From NCBI GenBank assembly GCA_031258265.1, contig JAIRNB010000337.1, positions 1 to 5,313 of the forward strand: a stretch of 5,313 nucleotides of DNA, read 5' to 3'. The notes under the pieces were generated by a model. That model saw only the letters and a program-made list of their open reading frames with translations, was not told where the DNA came from and did not search any database. Both the position numbers and the translations under genes were made by a program. Source of the stretch: Treponema sp. GTDB taxonomy: Bacteria; Spirochaetota; Spirochaetia; Treponematales; Breznakiellaceae. Shown one piece after another: positions 1-4,234 of the stretch; the stretch's first letter is position 1; each line of letters starts with the position of its first letter.

Positions 1-407
1 GCGATACTACCGGGGAAATCGGCAGGCTTTTACGGCTTGTGGGCCTGGAAGGGAGGGAAAAAACCTACCCCCGCAGCCTTTCCGGCGGCATGGCCCAGCG
101 GGCCGCCCTGGCGCGGGCCTTGTGCAGAAAATCGGAGATTCTGCTCCTCGATGAACCTTTTGGCGCGCTGGATGCCTTTACCCGCTCGCGGCTGCGGCGC
201 GATCTGGATGAACTATGGCGGTCCTTGAATGTCACCGTCATCCTTGTTACCCACGACATTGAAGAAGCGGTCTACCTGGCTGACCGGATCGTTCTTATGA
301 AGGAAGGCGGCGTCAATGGCGAATTCCGCATATCCCTGCCCCGTCCCCGGGACCAGCGTAGTCCGGAATTCCAGAATCTTTGCCGCTGTATCGAAGATTC
401 CCTGTAA
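1..407 (+). CDS. ABC transporter ATP-binding protein, nitrate/sulfonate/taurine (SsuB/TauB) type, 3' part
   Basis: This is the C-terminal part of a cytoplasmic ATPase that powers import through an ABC permease. The frame is open from the left edge (first full codon at base 3), so the start, Walker A and Q-loop lie outside the window. Visible in order are the signature LSGGMAQR (78-101), Walker B ILLLDEP (138-158), the D-loop GALD (162-173), and the switch histidine in VTHD (codon 252-254) followed by IEEAVYLADRI. The tail with LPRPRD and a spaced SPEF is typical of the NitT/TauT subfamily. That family imports nitrate, sulfonates, taurine or pyrimidine precursors with a permease and a periplasmic binding protein, so the substrate cannot be told from this piece. 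The gene ends normally at TAA 405-407 and is followed by a terminator. The ABC ATPase call is very secure and the subfamily is likely. Confidence 0.93.
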   Translation, partial: DTTGEIGRLLRLVGLEGREKTYPRSLSGGMAQRAALARALCRKSEILLLDEPFGALDAFTRSRLRRDLDELWRSLNVTVILVTHDIEEAVYLADRIVLMKEGGVNGEFRISLPRPRDQRSPEFQNLCRCIEDSL

Positions 408-451
408 AACCCCACAAATTTGGTGACTGACACCATACGCTTGCGAATAAA

Positions 452-483
452 AAAAGCGGGCGGACCTAAGTCCGCCCGCTTTT
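452..483. terminator. Bidirectional rho-independent terminator
   Basis: A perfect 13-bp inverted repeat has arms AAAAGCGGGCGGA (452-464) and TCCGCCCGCTTTT (471-483) around the 6-nt loop CCTAAG. The lower four pairs are A-T. Rightward transcripts get a UUUU tract (480-483). Leftward transcripts get a tract of seven U, from the A-run at 449-455. It lies between the stop of the rightward ABC gene (407) and the stop of the leftward lipoprotein gene (514), so it can serve both. Confidence 0.92.
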
Positions 484-513
484 CACTGGGTATTACGGTG
501 AATTTACCTAACT

Positions 514-825
514 TTACTGGACGTATGCCGTGGTTTTGGTAAGGAAGAAAAGAAATTTTGTAACCGTTGTAACCTGTTTACCTGCCGCTTCAGCTTCTTT
601 GACCGCGGCGGCATACTCTTCATATCCCGAATCCACAATGCCAAGGATGACCGAGTATGACGCGATTTCTTCGGCGCTTTCGGCCACCACTTTAGCCTTT
701 GAAAAGAGACCGTGAGCATCAGCCGTCCCGCCAATGGAACTTGCCGTGGCGCAGCTTCCCAAAATTAACCCGAATGCCAGTGCCACCACCACCATTCCCA
801 GCACAAACCCTTTGTTCTTTTTCAT
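514..825 (-). CDS. Small lipoprotein, TRL-like family
   Basis: A 103-residue predicted lipoprotein. Residues 1-24 form a signal peptide: the basic start MKKNK, a hydrophobic core, then a lipobox LGSC with the lipidated cysteine at position 25. The mature part is about 79 residues. Its second half carries SVILGIVDSG, then an Ala/Glu-rich helix (YEEYAAAVKEAEAAG) and a C-terminal strand-like segment ending TTAYVQ. This pattern resembles the TRL-like family of small bacterial lipoproteins, whose function is not known. I recognise that family by pattern only. The start at 823-825 is chosen for its signal peptide and a GGAAGGAA ribosome site (832-839, minus strand) 6 nt upstream. The frame stays open to 936, but that extension has no signal-like character and would cover the promoter. 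The gene is monocistronic, with its own promoter/operator and a terminator. The lipoprotein call is strong and the family call moderate. Confidence 0.85.
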   Translation of the reverse strand: MKKNKGFVLGMVVVALAFGLILGSCATASSIGGTADAHGLFSKAKVVAESAEEIASYSVILGIVDSGYEEYAAAVKEAEAAGKQVTTVTKFLFFLTKTTAYVQ

Positions 826-831
826 AGTACG

Positions 832-839
832 TTCCTTCC
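832..839 (-). promoter_or_regulatory. Ribosome binding site of the lipoprotein gene
   Basis: Read on the minus strand this is GGAAGGAA, 6 nt before the ATG at 825-823. It decides the start in favour of the 103-residue form over the longer open frame reaching 936. Confidence 0.8.
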
Positions 840-884
840 CATCGCTAGATTTTGAAGAATATACATTCCCCAACGTTTGTTGCT

Positions 885-914
885 TTTGTACACTATTTCC
901 TAAAATAGTGTCAA
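885..914 (-). promoter_or_regulatory. Candidate sigma-70-type promoter of the lipoprotein gene
   Basis: On the minus strand a perfect -35 box TTGACA (914-909) is followed after 18 nt by TACAAA (890-885), a 4-of-6 match to the -10 consensus. The predicted start near 878 gives a leader of about 50 nt before the ATG at 825. A second -10-like word, TATATT (863-858), lies closer to the gene but has no -35 partner at the right distance. The -35 box is the strongest evidence and the -10 is only fair. Confidence 0.6.
890..911. promoter_or_regulatory. Operator-like palindrome inside the lipoprotein promoter
   Basis: A perfect inverted repeat has 9-bp arms ACACTATTT (890-898) and AAATAGTGT (903-911) and a 4-nt centre. 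It overlaps three bases of the -35 box, fills the whole promoter spacer and reaches the first base of the -10 box. A dimeric repressor bound here would block RNA polymerase, so negative control of the lipoprotein gene is the natural inference. The regulator is unknown, and no regulator gene is visible in the window. If transcribed from further upstream it would form a hairpin, but there is no U-tract, so termination is unlikely. Confidence 0.6.
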
Positions 915-954
915 TAGCTTGCGTAAGAAACAGCAATTCTTAGTTTGAACTCAT

Positions 955-977
955 TTTTGCGCGCCGGGCGCGCAAAA
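955..977. repeat. Perfect 10-bp inverted repeat (hairpin)
   Basis: Arms TTTTGCGCGC (955-964) and GCGCGCAAAA (968-977) flank the loop CGG. On either strand the hairpin begins with T and ends with A, so it has no trailing U-tract and is not a standard terminator. It could be a protein-binding palindrome, the end of a structured RNA or a repeat-element boundary. Confidence 0.7.
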
Positions 978-1010
978 CCCTGGAAACAGCGATGAGGGGG
1001 GGGTAGCGGA

Positions 1011-1045
1011 GTAGACCGGACCCGGCGGCAGCCGGGGAGGACTAC
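1011..1045. other. Second imperfect hairpin in the intergenic region
   Basis: The inner stem CCCGGC (1021-1026) pairs with GCCGGG (1031-1036) around GGCA. After an internal loop, an outer stem GTAG (1011-1014) pairs with CTAC (1042-1045). It sits between the G8 and C7 runs, which could themselves pair over long range. This is a structural observation only and no known RNA family is recognised. Confidence 0.45.
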
Positions 1046-1145
1046 GGAGTGAGGGAGGGGCAGCGTCAAAGCATGCCATACATAGGCGATTGTCCCCCGG
1101 CTTTTGGAACCCCTGTGCCCCCCCTTAAAAGGCGCTGACAACTGC

Positions 1146-1174
1146 TTGTGATTTACGAAAAAAAGGCTTATCCT
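1146..1174 (+). promoter_or_regulatory. Weak candidate promoter ahead of the 1184 gene / atp operon
   Basis: TTGTGA (1146-1151) and TATCCT (1169-1174) are separated by 17 nt, each a 4-of-6 match to the sigma-70 consensus. The predicted start near 1181 would leave almost no leader before the ATG at 1184, which fits the lack of a ribosome site there. CTGACA (1135-1140) is a better -35 word but has no -10 partner at the right distance. Confidence 0.25.
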
Positions 1175-1183
1175 CTTTGAATA

Positions 1184-1699
1184 ATGATAGATGGGGCTTT
1201 GATCGATACTTTCAATCTCCAGGCTCGGCAATTCGCCGTCCGGTGGAAGGAGTATATCCGCAAGACGCCCCATCTAAAGCACTACAACAGCCTGGACGAT
1301 GAGACCCTGATCGAAAGCGACATGACTTTTTATCCGCTTTTGTCCCGGACCCTTTCCAGGGGTCTGGACCGTTCGCTTTTGGGGGGCTTTTTTGTTGAAC
1401 TGGGCAAGAAGCGGATGGGCGACGGTTTTCCCATTTCGGAGGTGATTTACGCGGTGAATCTGGCGCAGAAGGTGGTGATTGAGTATATCATGACCGAATA
1501 TGCCCCGGAAAACACCCTGCGGATGTACCAGTCCATGGGGATCATGACGGAAGTTTCGGAATTTTTTCTTCTTGGCTGCTTTTACCTGACCAAGGGTTTC
1601 CTCGAAGCCACTTATACCTACATGAACAGCAAAGACAAAGTTTCCAAGGAACTGTTGAACAAGTATTTCCGGGATGATTTTTTCTTTAAGCAGGATTAA
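1184..1699 (+). CDS. Helical sensor-like protein resembling the RsbRD N-terminal domain
   Basis: A 171-residue protein, predicted soluble and almost wholly alpha-helical, with no signal peptide or clear membrane segment. Residues 73-90 (LGKKRMGDGFPISEVIYA) match the style of the RsbRD N-terminal domain (Pfam RsbRD_N), where a helix with Lys/Arg is followed by a turn and a hydrophobic helix. The whole protein seems to be this one domain with no STAS, kinase or output domain. In RsbR-type stressosome proteins this part is the signal-sensing end, but whether this protein signals is not known. An in-frame TGA at 1178-1180 fixes the earliest start, and ATG 1184 is the first usable codon. No Shine-Dalgarno precedes it, so it may be leaderless or weakly translated. 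It ends 49 nt before atpB on the same strand and may be cotranscribed, occupying the place where atpI often lies. The gene is secure; the family is a pattern match. Confidence 0.82.
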   Translation: MIDGALIDTFNLQARQFAVRWKEYIRKTPHLKHYNSLDDETLIESDMTFYPLLSRTLSRGLDRSLLGGFFVELGKKRMGDGFPISEVIYAVNLAQKVVIEYIMTEYAPENTLRMYQSMGIMTEVSEFFLLGCFYLTKGFLEATYTYMNSKDKVSKELLNKYFRDDFFFKQD

Positions 1700-1710
1700 A
1701 GCAGGATTAA
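1689..1710 (+). repeat. Tandem 11-bp duplication across a stop codon
   Basis: AGCAGGATTAA occurs twice head to tail (1689-1699 and 1700-1710). The first copy supplies the last codons and TAA of the sensor-like gene. A decayed third copy, AGCAAGGTTA, follows at 1714-1723. It looks like slippage or duplication at the gene end, in the short spacer before atpB. Confidence 0.75.
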
Positions 1711-1734
1711 CTAAGCAAGGTTAGCGGTGCGGCA

Positions 1735-1740
1735 AGAGGT
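1735..1740 (+). promoter_or_regulatory. Ribosome binding site supporting a GTG start for atpB
   Basis: AGAGGT lies 8 nt before GTG 1749-1751. This supports the non-ATG start, which yields the expected subunit a N-terminus. Confidence 0.65.
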
Positions 1741-1748
1741 AAAAAACA

Positions 1749-2507
1749 GTGGATATTAAGGAATCCCTGGAAGAATTTAAGATTATCTTTTCCGTTCCCC
1801 TGCCGGGGGGGCTGTCCTTTAGATTCTTTGGCCAGACTGTCAATTCCATTGATATTAACGAGACGGTGCTTGTCTCCTGGGTGGTGATGGCCCTTTTGAT
1901 CCTGGCTTCCCTGCTCCTTACCCGCAGGCTGAAGGAGATTCCCAGGGGTTCCCAGATTTTTCTGGAATGGGCGGTGGAATTCCTGAACAAATTTTCCGGG
2001 GAGCATTTTGGAAAACGGGCCCAGCTTTACGGTCCCTACATCGGTACGGTGTTCCTGTTCCTCTTTTTCGCCAATATTATCCCCGCCGTCTCCCCTATGG
2101 CCATAAGGGTCCTGGGTCTGGAGCCTCCTTTTGTTATTAAACCCCCCACCAGGGACATTAACCTTACCGCAGCCTTTGCCCTTCTTTCTATCCTGCTGGT
2201 CCTGTTCGGGGGGCTGCGGGCCCGGGGGATCAGGGGCTGGGCTAAGAATTTGCTCCACCCGGTCCCCATGATGCTTCCCTTTAATCTGCTGGAGTACATT
2301 ATCCGCCCCCTGTCCCTGTGCCTGCGGCTTTTCGGCAATATCCTGGGGGGTTACATCATCATGCTTCTGGTGGAACAGGCCCTGCCCGTCCCCCTAATAG
2401 TTCCGGCGGCCCTATCCCTGTACTTTGACTTTTTTGACGGCCTTATCCAGGCGGTGGTGTTCTGCTTCCTGACCACCCTGTTCGTGGGGGAGGCGGTGGA
2501 AGTGTAG
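1749..2507 (+). CDS. atpB: F-type ATP synthase subunit a (F0)
   Basis: A 252-residue integral membrane subunit that forms the two ion half-channels beside the c-ring. Hydrophobic segments lie near residues 40-58, 96-118, 140-157, 177-225 and 230-248. Family marks include KPPTRDINLT (131-140) and the core LRLFGNILGG (192-201). R193 (codon 2325-2327) is the essential arginine, equivalent to E. coli aArg210. D227 stands seven residues before the conserved Gln of GLIQA, the place of E. coli aHis245. Y202 replaces E. coli aGlu219, so the acidic group sits on the other helix, as in many non-enterobacterial enzymes. The protein starts at GTG with a good ribosome site. It is the first atp structural gene here; atpE follows after an unusually long 176-nt spacer. 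Identity is certain from motifs and gene order. Confidence 0.96.
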   Translation: MDIKESLEEFKIIFSVPLPGGLSFRFFGQTVNSIDINETVLVSWVVMALLILASLLLTRRLKEIPRGSQIFLEWAVEFLNKFSGEHFGKRAQLYGPYIGTVFLFLFFANIIPAVSPMAIRVLGLEPPFVIKPPTRDINLTAAFALLSILLVLFGGLRARGIRGWAKNLLHPVPMMLPFNLLEYIIRPLSLCLRLFGNILGGYIIMLLVEQALPVPLIVPAALSLYFDFFDGLIQAVVFCFLTTLFVGEAVEV

Positions 2508-2683
2508 CGGTTGTTTTTGCGGTTCGTGGGATGTTCCGCGTGGGGCGCGGCAAAGTCCCGGGGGTGGTTTCAAAAAAAACGGGGAAACCGGCCCATGGAG
2601 GTTTTCCCAAAACTTCAGTTTTGGGAGACAAGCTCTGCTTGTCCAGCAACCTTGAAATGTTAATTGCGAGGAGGAGATTTACC
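2508..2683 (+). other. Long atpB-atpE intercistronic leader with stacked, partly exclusive hairpins
   Basis: This 176-nt spacer inside the operon contains two abutting perfect hairpins. One is 9 bp with a 4-nt loop (2605-2613 with 2618-2626). The other is 7 bp with a 3-nt loop (GACAAGC 2627-2633 with GCTTGTC 2637-2643). Upstream, GGGAAACC (2582-2589) can pair with GGTTTTCCC (2600-2608, one bulge), which uses bases of the first hairpin. GGTTTC (2566-2571) can also pair with GAAACC (2584-2589). The frame of atpE happens to be open through here from ATG 2531. The likely role is translational enhancement, mRNA processing or stability for the c subunit, which is needed in about ten copies per enzyme. 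The role is inference; the pairings are visible. Confidence 0.55.
2669..2674 (+). promoter_or_regulatory. Strong ribosome binding site of atpE
   Basis: AGGAGG is a full Shine-Dalgarno match 9 nt before ATG 2684. It decides the c-subunit start against the in-frame ATG at 2531 and fits the need for many c copies. Confidence 0.9.
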
Positions 2684-2911
2684 ATGACTGACCTTTTTTT
2701 TCTTATCGGGGCGGGTATCGCGGTACTCACCGGCATCGGCGCCGGTATCGGTATCGGCCTTGCCACCTCCGGCGCTTCCCAGGCGATTAGCCGGCAGCCG
2801 GAAGCTTCGGGGAAGATCATGACGGTCTTCTTCCTGGGTATTGCCCTGGCGGAAGCAACGGCGATCTACGGCTTCGTTATCGGTATTCTGATCGTCCTTA
2901 AAGGCATGTAA
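2684..2911 (+). CDS. atpE: F-type ATP synthase subunit c (F0 rotor ring)
   Basis: A 75-residue two-helix hairpin that assembles into the rotor ring and carries the ion. Helix 1 contains a five-glycine GxGxGxGxG pattern (G17, G19, G21, G23, G25). The polar loop is RQPE (37-40), which contacts gamma/epsilon. Helix 2 carries the ion-binding glutamate E57 (codon 2852-2854) in the stretch LAEATAIYG. Compared with the sodium-type c of Ilyobacter, the Gln of helix 1 is Ile24 and the Ser after the glutamate is Ala58. Thr59 and Tyr62 are kept. Loss of two ligands favours protons. Length is at the short end of the family (about 70-90). The stop overlaps the atpF start (TAATG), giving translational coupling. 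Confidence 0.96.
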   Translation: MTDLFFLIGAGIAVLTGIGAGIGIGLATSGASQAISRQPEASGKIMTVFFLGIALAEATAIYGFVIGILIVLKGM

Positions 2912-3402
2912 TGCTTAACCCTTCAATCGCTACCTTCCTAATTACCCTGATCAACGTGGTTCTCCTCTTTGTGGTCCTCCGGGCGCTGCTGTTCAAGCCG
3001 GTTACGAAATTTATGGCGGAACGGAGCAGAAAAATCGAGGAAAGCCTCGCCGGGGCGGAACGGGAAACGGCTCAGGCCCGGCAGCTCCTGGAACAATACC
3101 AGGGGCAGTTGAAAAAAGCCGATGAAGAGGCGGAAGCGATCATCAAAGACGCCCGGGAAAACGCCGGGCGGGAGGCGGAGCGGATCATTGCCGAAGGGAA
3201 GGACCAGGCGGAACGGATGATCGCCGCCGCCCGGGACCAGATCAACTCTGAACGGCAGGCAGCCCAATCGCTGTTCAAAGCGGAGGCCGCCGCCCTGGTG
3301 GTGGCCGCGGCGGGCCGGCTCCTGATGCGGGAGCTGAACCAGGAGGATATGCGCCGCCTGGCCGCCGGCCTGCTCACGGAAGTATCCGCCGGAGAGTTTT
3401 AG
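2911..3402 (+). CDS. atpF: F-type ATP synthase subunit b (peripheral stalk)
   Basis: A 163-residue stator subunit. Residues 1-27 form one N-terminal membrane helix (ATFLITLINVVLLFVVLRAL). Residues from about 30 to 130 form a long charged helix rich in Glu, Arg, Ala and Gln that dimerises as the peripheral stalk. The C-terminal part (about 130-163) should bind delta. LLFKPVTKFM just after the membrane helix is typical of bacterial b. The ATG shares its A with the atpE stop (TAATG 2909-2913), and AAAGG (2900-2904) is a usable ribosome site within atpE. Only one b-type gene is present, so a homodimer is expected. Next comes a long repeat-filled spacer. Confidence 0.95.
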   Translation: MLNPSIATFLITLINVVLLFVVLRALLFKPVTKFMAERSRKIEESLAGAERETAQARQLLEQYQGQLKKADEEAEAIIKDARENAGREAERIIAEGKDQAERMIAAARDQINSERQAAQSLFKAEAAALVVAAAGRLLMRELNQEDMRRLAAGLLTEVSAGEF

Positions 3403-3464
3403 CAGCCCGCCGCAACGCGGGTTTTGCGCCGCCTTGCGCCGCGAAACCATGCTTTGCGGGCTGC
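3402..3464 (+). repeat. Inverted and tandem short repeats just after atpF
   Basis: GCAGCCCGC (3402-3410) is the exact reverse complement of GCGGGCTGC (3456-3464) and can close a large stem. Inside lies a tandem 10-bp repeat, TTGCGCCGCC (3424-3433) and TTGCGCCGCG (3434-3443). There is no U-tract, so it is not a normal terminator. It may stabilise or process the mRNA. Confidence 0.55.
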
Positions 3465-3558
3465 CGCGGAGCTTTGGTTCGATACGGTTTGCGGGCTACG
3501 GCTTGCGGGCTTTAACATGGTTTGCGGGCTTTAATATGGTTTGCAGGCTAAAAAATCG
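3453..3558 (+). repeat. Degenerate direct-repeat array in the atpF-atpH spacer
   Basis: Five copies of a 10-mer close to TTTGCGGGCT begin at 3453, 3488, 3502, 3521 and 3540. Three are exact, one has C first (3502) and one has an A at position 6 (3540). The last three are spaced 19 nt apart as a tandem unit; 3502-3520 and 3521-3539 differ at only two positions (first base, and AACATGG versus AATATGG). There is no CRISPR-like spacer pattern and no protein is read through it. Whether it binds a protein or is mere slippage cannot be told. Confidence 0.75.
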
Positions 3559-3567
3559 CCTATAGGC

Positions 3568-3573
3568 GGGAGG
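3568..3573 (+). promoter_or_regulatory. Ribosome binding site of atpH
   Basis: GGGAGG lies 4 nt before ATG 3578. Spacing is short but workable and supports this start. Confidence 0.65.
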
Positions 3574-3577
3574 TTTT

Positions 3578-4156
3578 ATGCGCGAAGCGCGGCAAACTGC
3601 CGGGATCTTTGTTCCGCTGTGCTGGGCCCGGGGTTTTGTCAACGCCGCCGGGGATACCGAAGCCGCGGCCCTGGCCCTGGAACTTGTCAAGCTTATAGAA
3701 CCGGTCCTCCTCTCTATCAAGGGGCAGGTGGCGGGTACTGTGGCGGCCCGTCATCTTGGACGCATGTTCCGTCAAGCCTTTGCCGCCGTCCCGGCGGAGG
3801 GCGGGGGGCCGGAAAACCGGTCCAGGGAACTGGCCTTGAGCCTTATACTCCTGCTGGTAAAAAAGAACCTGCTGAAACATAGCGGCCCGGTTATCGGGGC
3901 CATAGAACAGGAACTGGATACCCGGCGGGGGATTCTCCGGGCCCGTTTGGAATTTGCCCAGGACCCCGGCGCCGAATTTCTGGATCAATTAAAAAAGTCG
4001 CTTATGATAAAGACAGGGGCGGCGGGAATCCGGCTAAGTACCGGCGTTAATCCGGAGTTACTTGCGGGCTGCCGCCTGCGGATTGGCGGTGACAGTATTG
4101 ACGCGAGTCTGCAGGCCCGGCTTAAAGGGCTGGAGGCGGAGCTTGCCAGGGCTTAA
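3578..4156 (+). CDS. atpH: F-type ATP synthase subunit delta (OSCP-like)
   Basis: A 192-residue stator subunit that links the b dimer to the top of the alpha/beta hexamer. The N-terminal helical bundle begins with a divergent CWARGFVNAAGD, corresponding to the usual YAxAL segment. The C-terminal signature runs from 157 to about 182: GVNPELLAGCRLRIGGDSID, then SLQARL. This matches the delta-family pattern of a strand with Gly-rich turn, then IDxS and a final helix. It is slightly longer than the common 175-185 residues, with a Gly/Pro-rich linker near 71-80. Its sequence is the least conserved of the set, as is normal for delta. The start is fixed by GGGAGG. Identity is supported strongly by position between atpF and atpA. 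Confidence 0.92.
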   Translation: MREARQTAGIFVPLCWARGFVNAAGDTEAAALALELVKLIEPVLLSIKGQVAGTVAARHLGRMFRQAFAAVPAEGGGPENRSRELALSLILLLVKKNLLKHSGPVIGAIEQELDTRRGILRARLEFAQDPGAEFLDQLKKSLMIKTGAAGIRLSTGVNPELLAGCRLRIGGDSIDASLQARLKGLEAELARA

Positions 4157-4234
4157 CGGCCTGCCGTGCCTGCGGGTTTTTGCGGGTAAAGCGCGGCAAA
4201 GCGCTGGTTTTGGGCCTGTCTACGGAGGTTGTTG
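4157..4234 (+). other. atpH-atpA spacer with short repeats, small hairpin and atpA ribosome site
   Basis: TGCGGGT occurs twice, 10 nt apart (4171-4177 and 4181-4187). AGCGC (4190-4194) pairs with GCGCT (4201-4205) around GGCAAA. GGAGG at 4224-4228 is a good ribosome site 6 nt before the atpA ATG. The word GCGCGGCAAA (4191-4200) is shared with the atpB-atpE spacer (2545-2554) and the start of atpH (3587-3596). I see no promoter or terminator. Confidence 0.5.

Larger units (their letters stand above)
941..1183. other. Intergenic region without a convincing gene; structured, with homopolymer runs
   Basis: About 240 bases separate the divergent lipoprotein promoter from the next rightward gene. 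The stretch holds a 10-bp perfect hairpin (955-977), a run of eight G (996-1003), a branched hairpin around 1011-1045, the palindrome GCATGC (1071-1076), a run of seven C (1118-1124) and a weak promoter-like pair near the right end. A minus-strand open frame crosses it (1273-911), but its product is low-complexity (Pro, Arg and His clusters) and it overlaps both the start of the gene at 1184 and the lipoprotein operator, so I do not call it. The density of secondary structure fits a small RNA or a dispersed intergenic repeat. Nothing here proves either. Confidence 0.5.

Noticed and set aside
421..435. Small hairpin TGGTG/CACCA after the ABC gene
   Set aside because: Only five base pairs and no U-tract. 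The adjacent 13-bp hairpin explains termination.
826..936. Longer N-terminus for the lipoprotein gene
   Set aside because: It would bury the signal peptide and translate through the promoter and operator. The ATG at 825 has a clear ribosome site.
955..977. Rho-independent terminator
   Set aside because: The stem is strong, but neither strand has a U-tract after it, since the arms start with T and end with A.
911..1273. Minus-strand open frame of 120 codons over the intergenic region
   Set aside because: Low-complexity Pro/Arg/His product. It overlaps the start of the well-supported gene at 1184 and runs into the lipoprotein operator, and no family is recognised.
1707..2258. Long minus-strand open frame opposite atpB
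   Set aside because: Shadow of atpB codon bias; Gln/Gly/Pro-rich product with no fold. The same holds for minus-strand frames at 2938-3450, 3560-3988 and 4541-5113.
2531..2683. 51-codon N-terminal extension of subunit c
   Set aside because: The extension is basic and unlike any c subunit, lies over hairpins, and the AGGAGG site sits 9 nt before ATG 2684.
3453..3558. CRISPR array
   Set aside because: Repeats are about 10 nt, degenerate and nearly contiguous, with no unique spacers of 30 nt or so.
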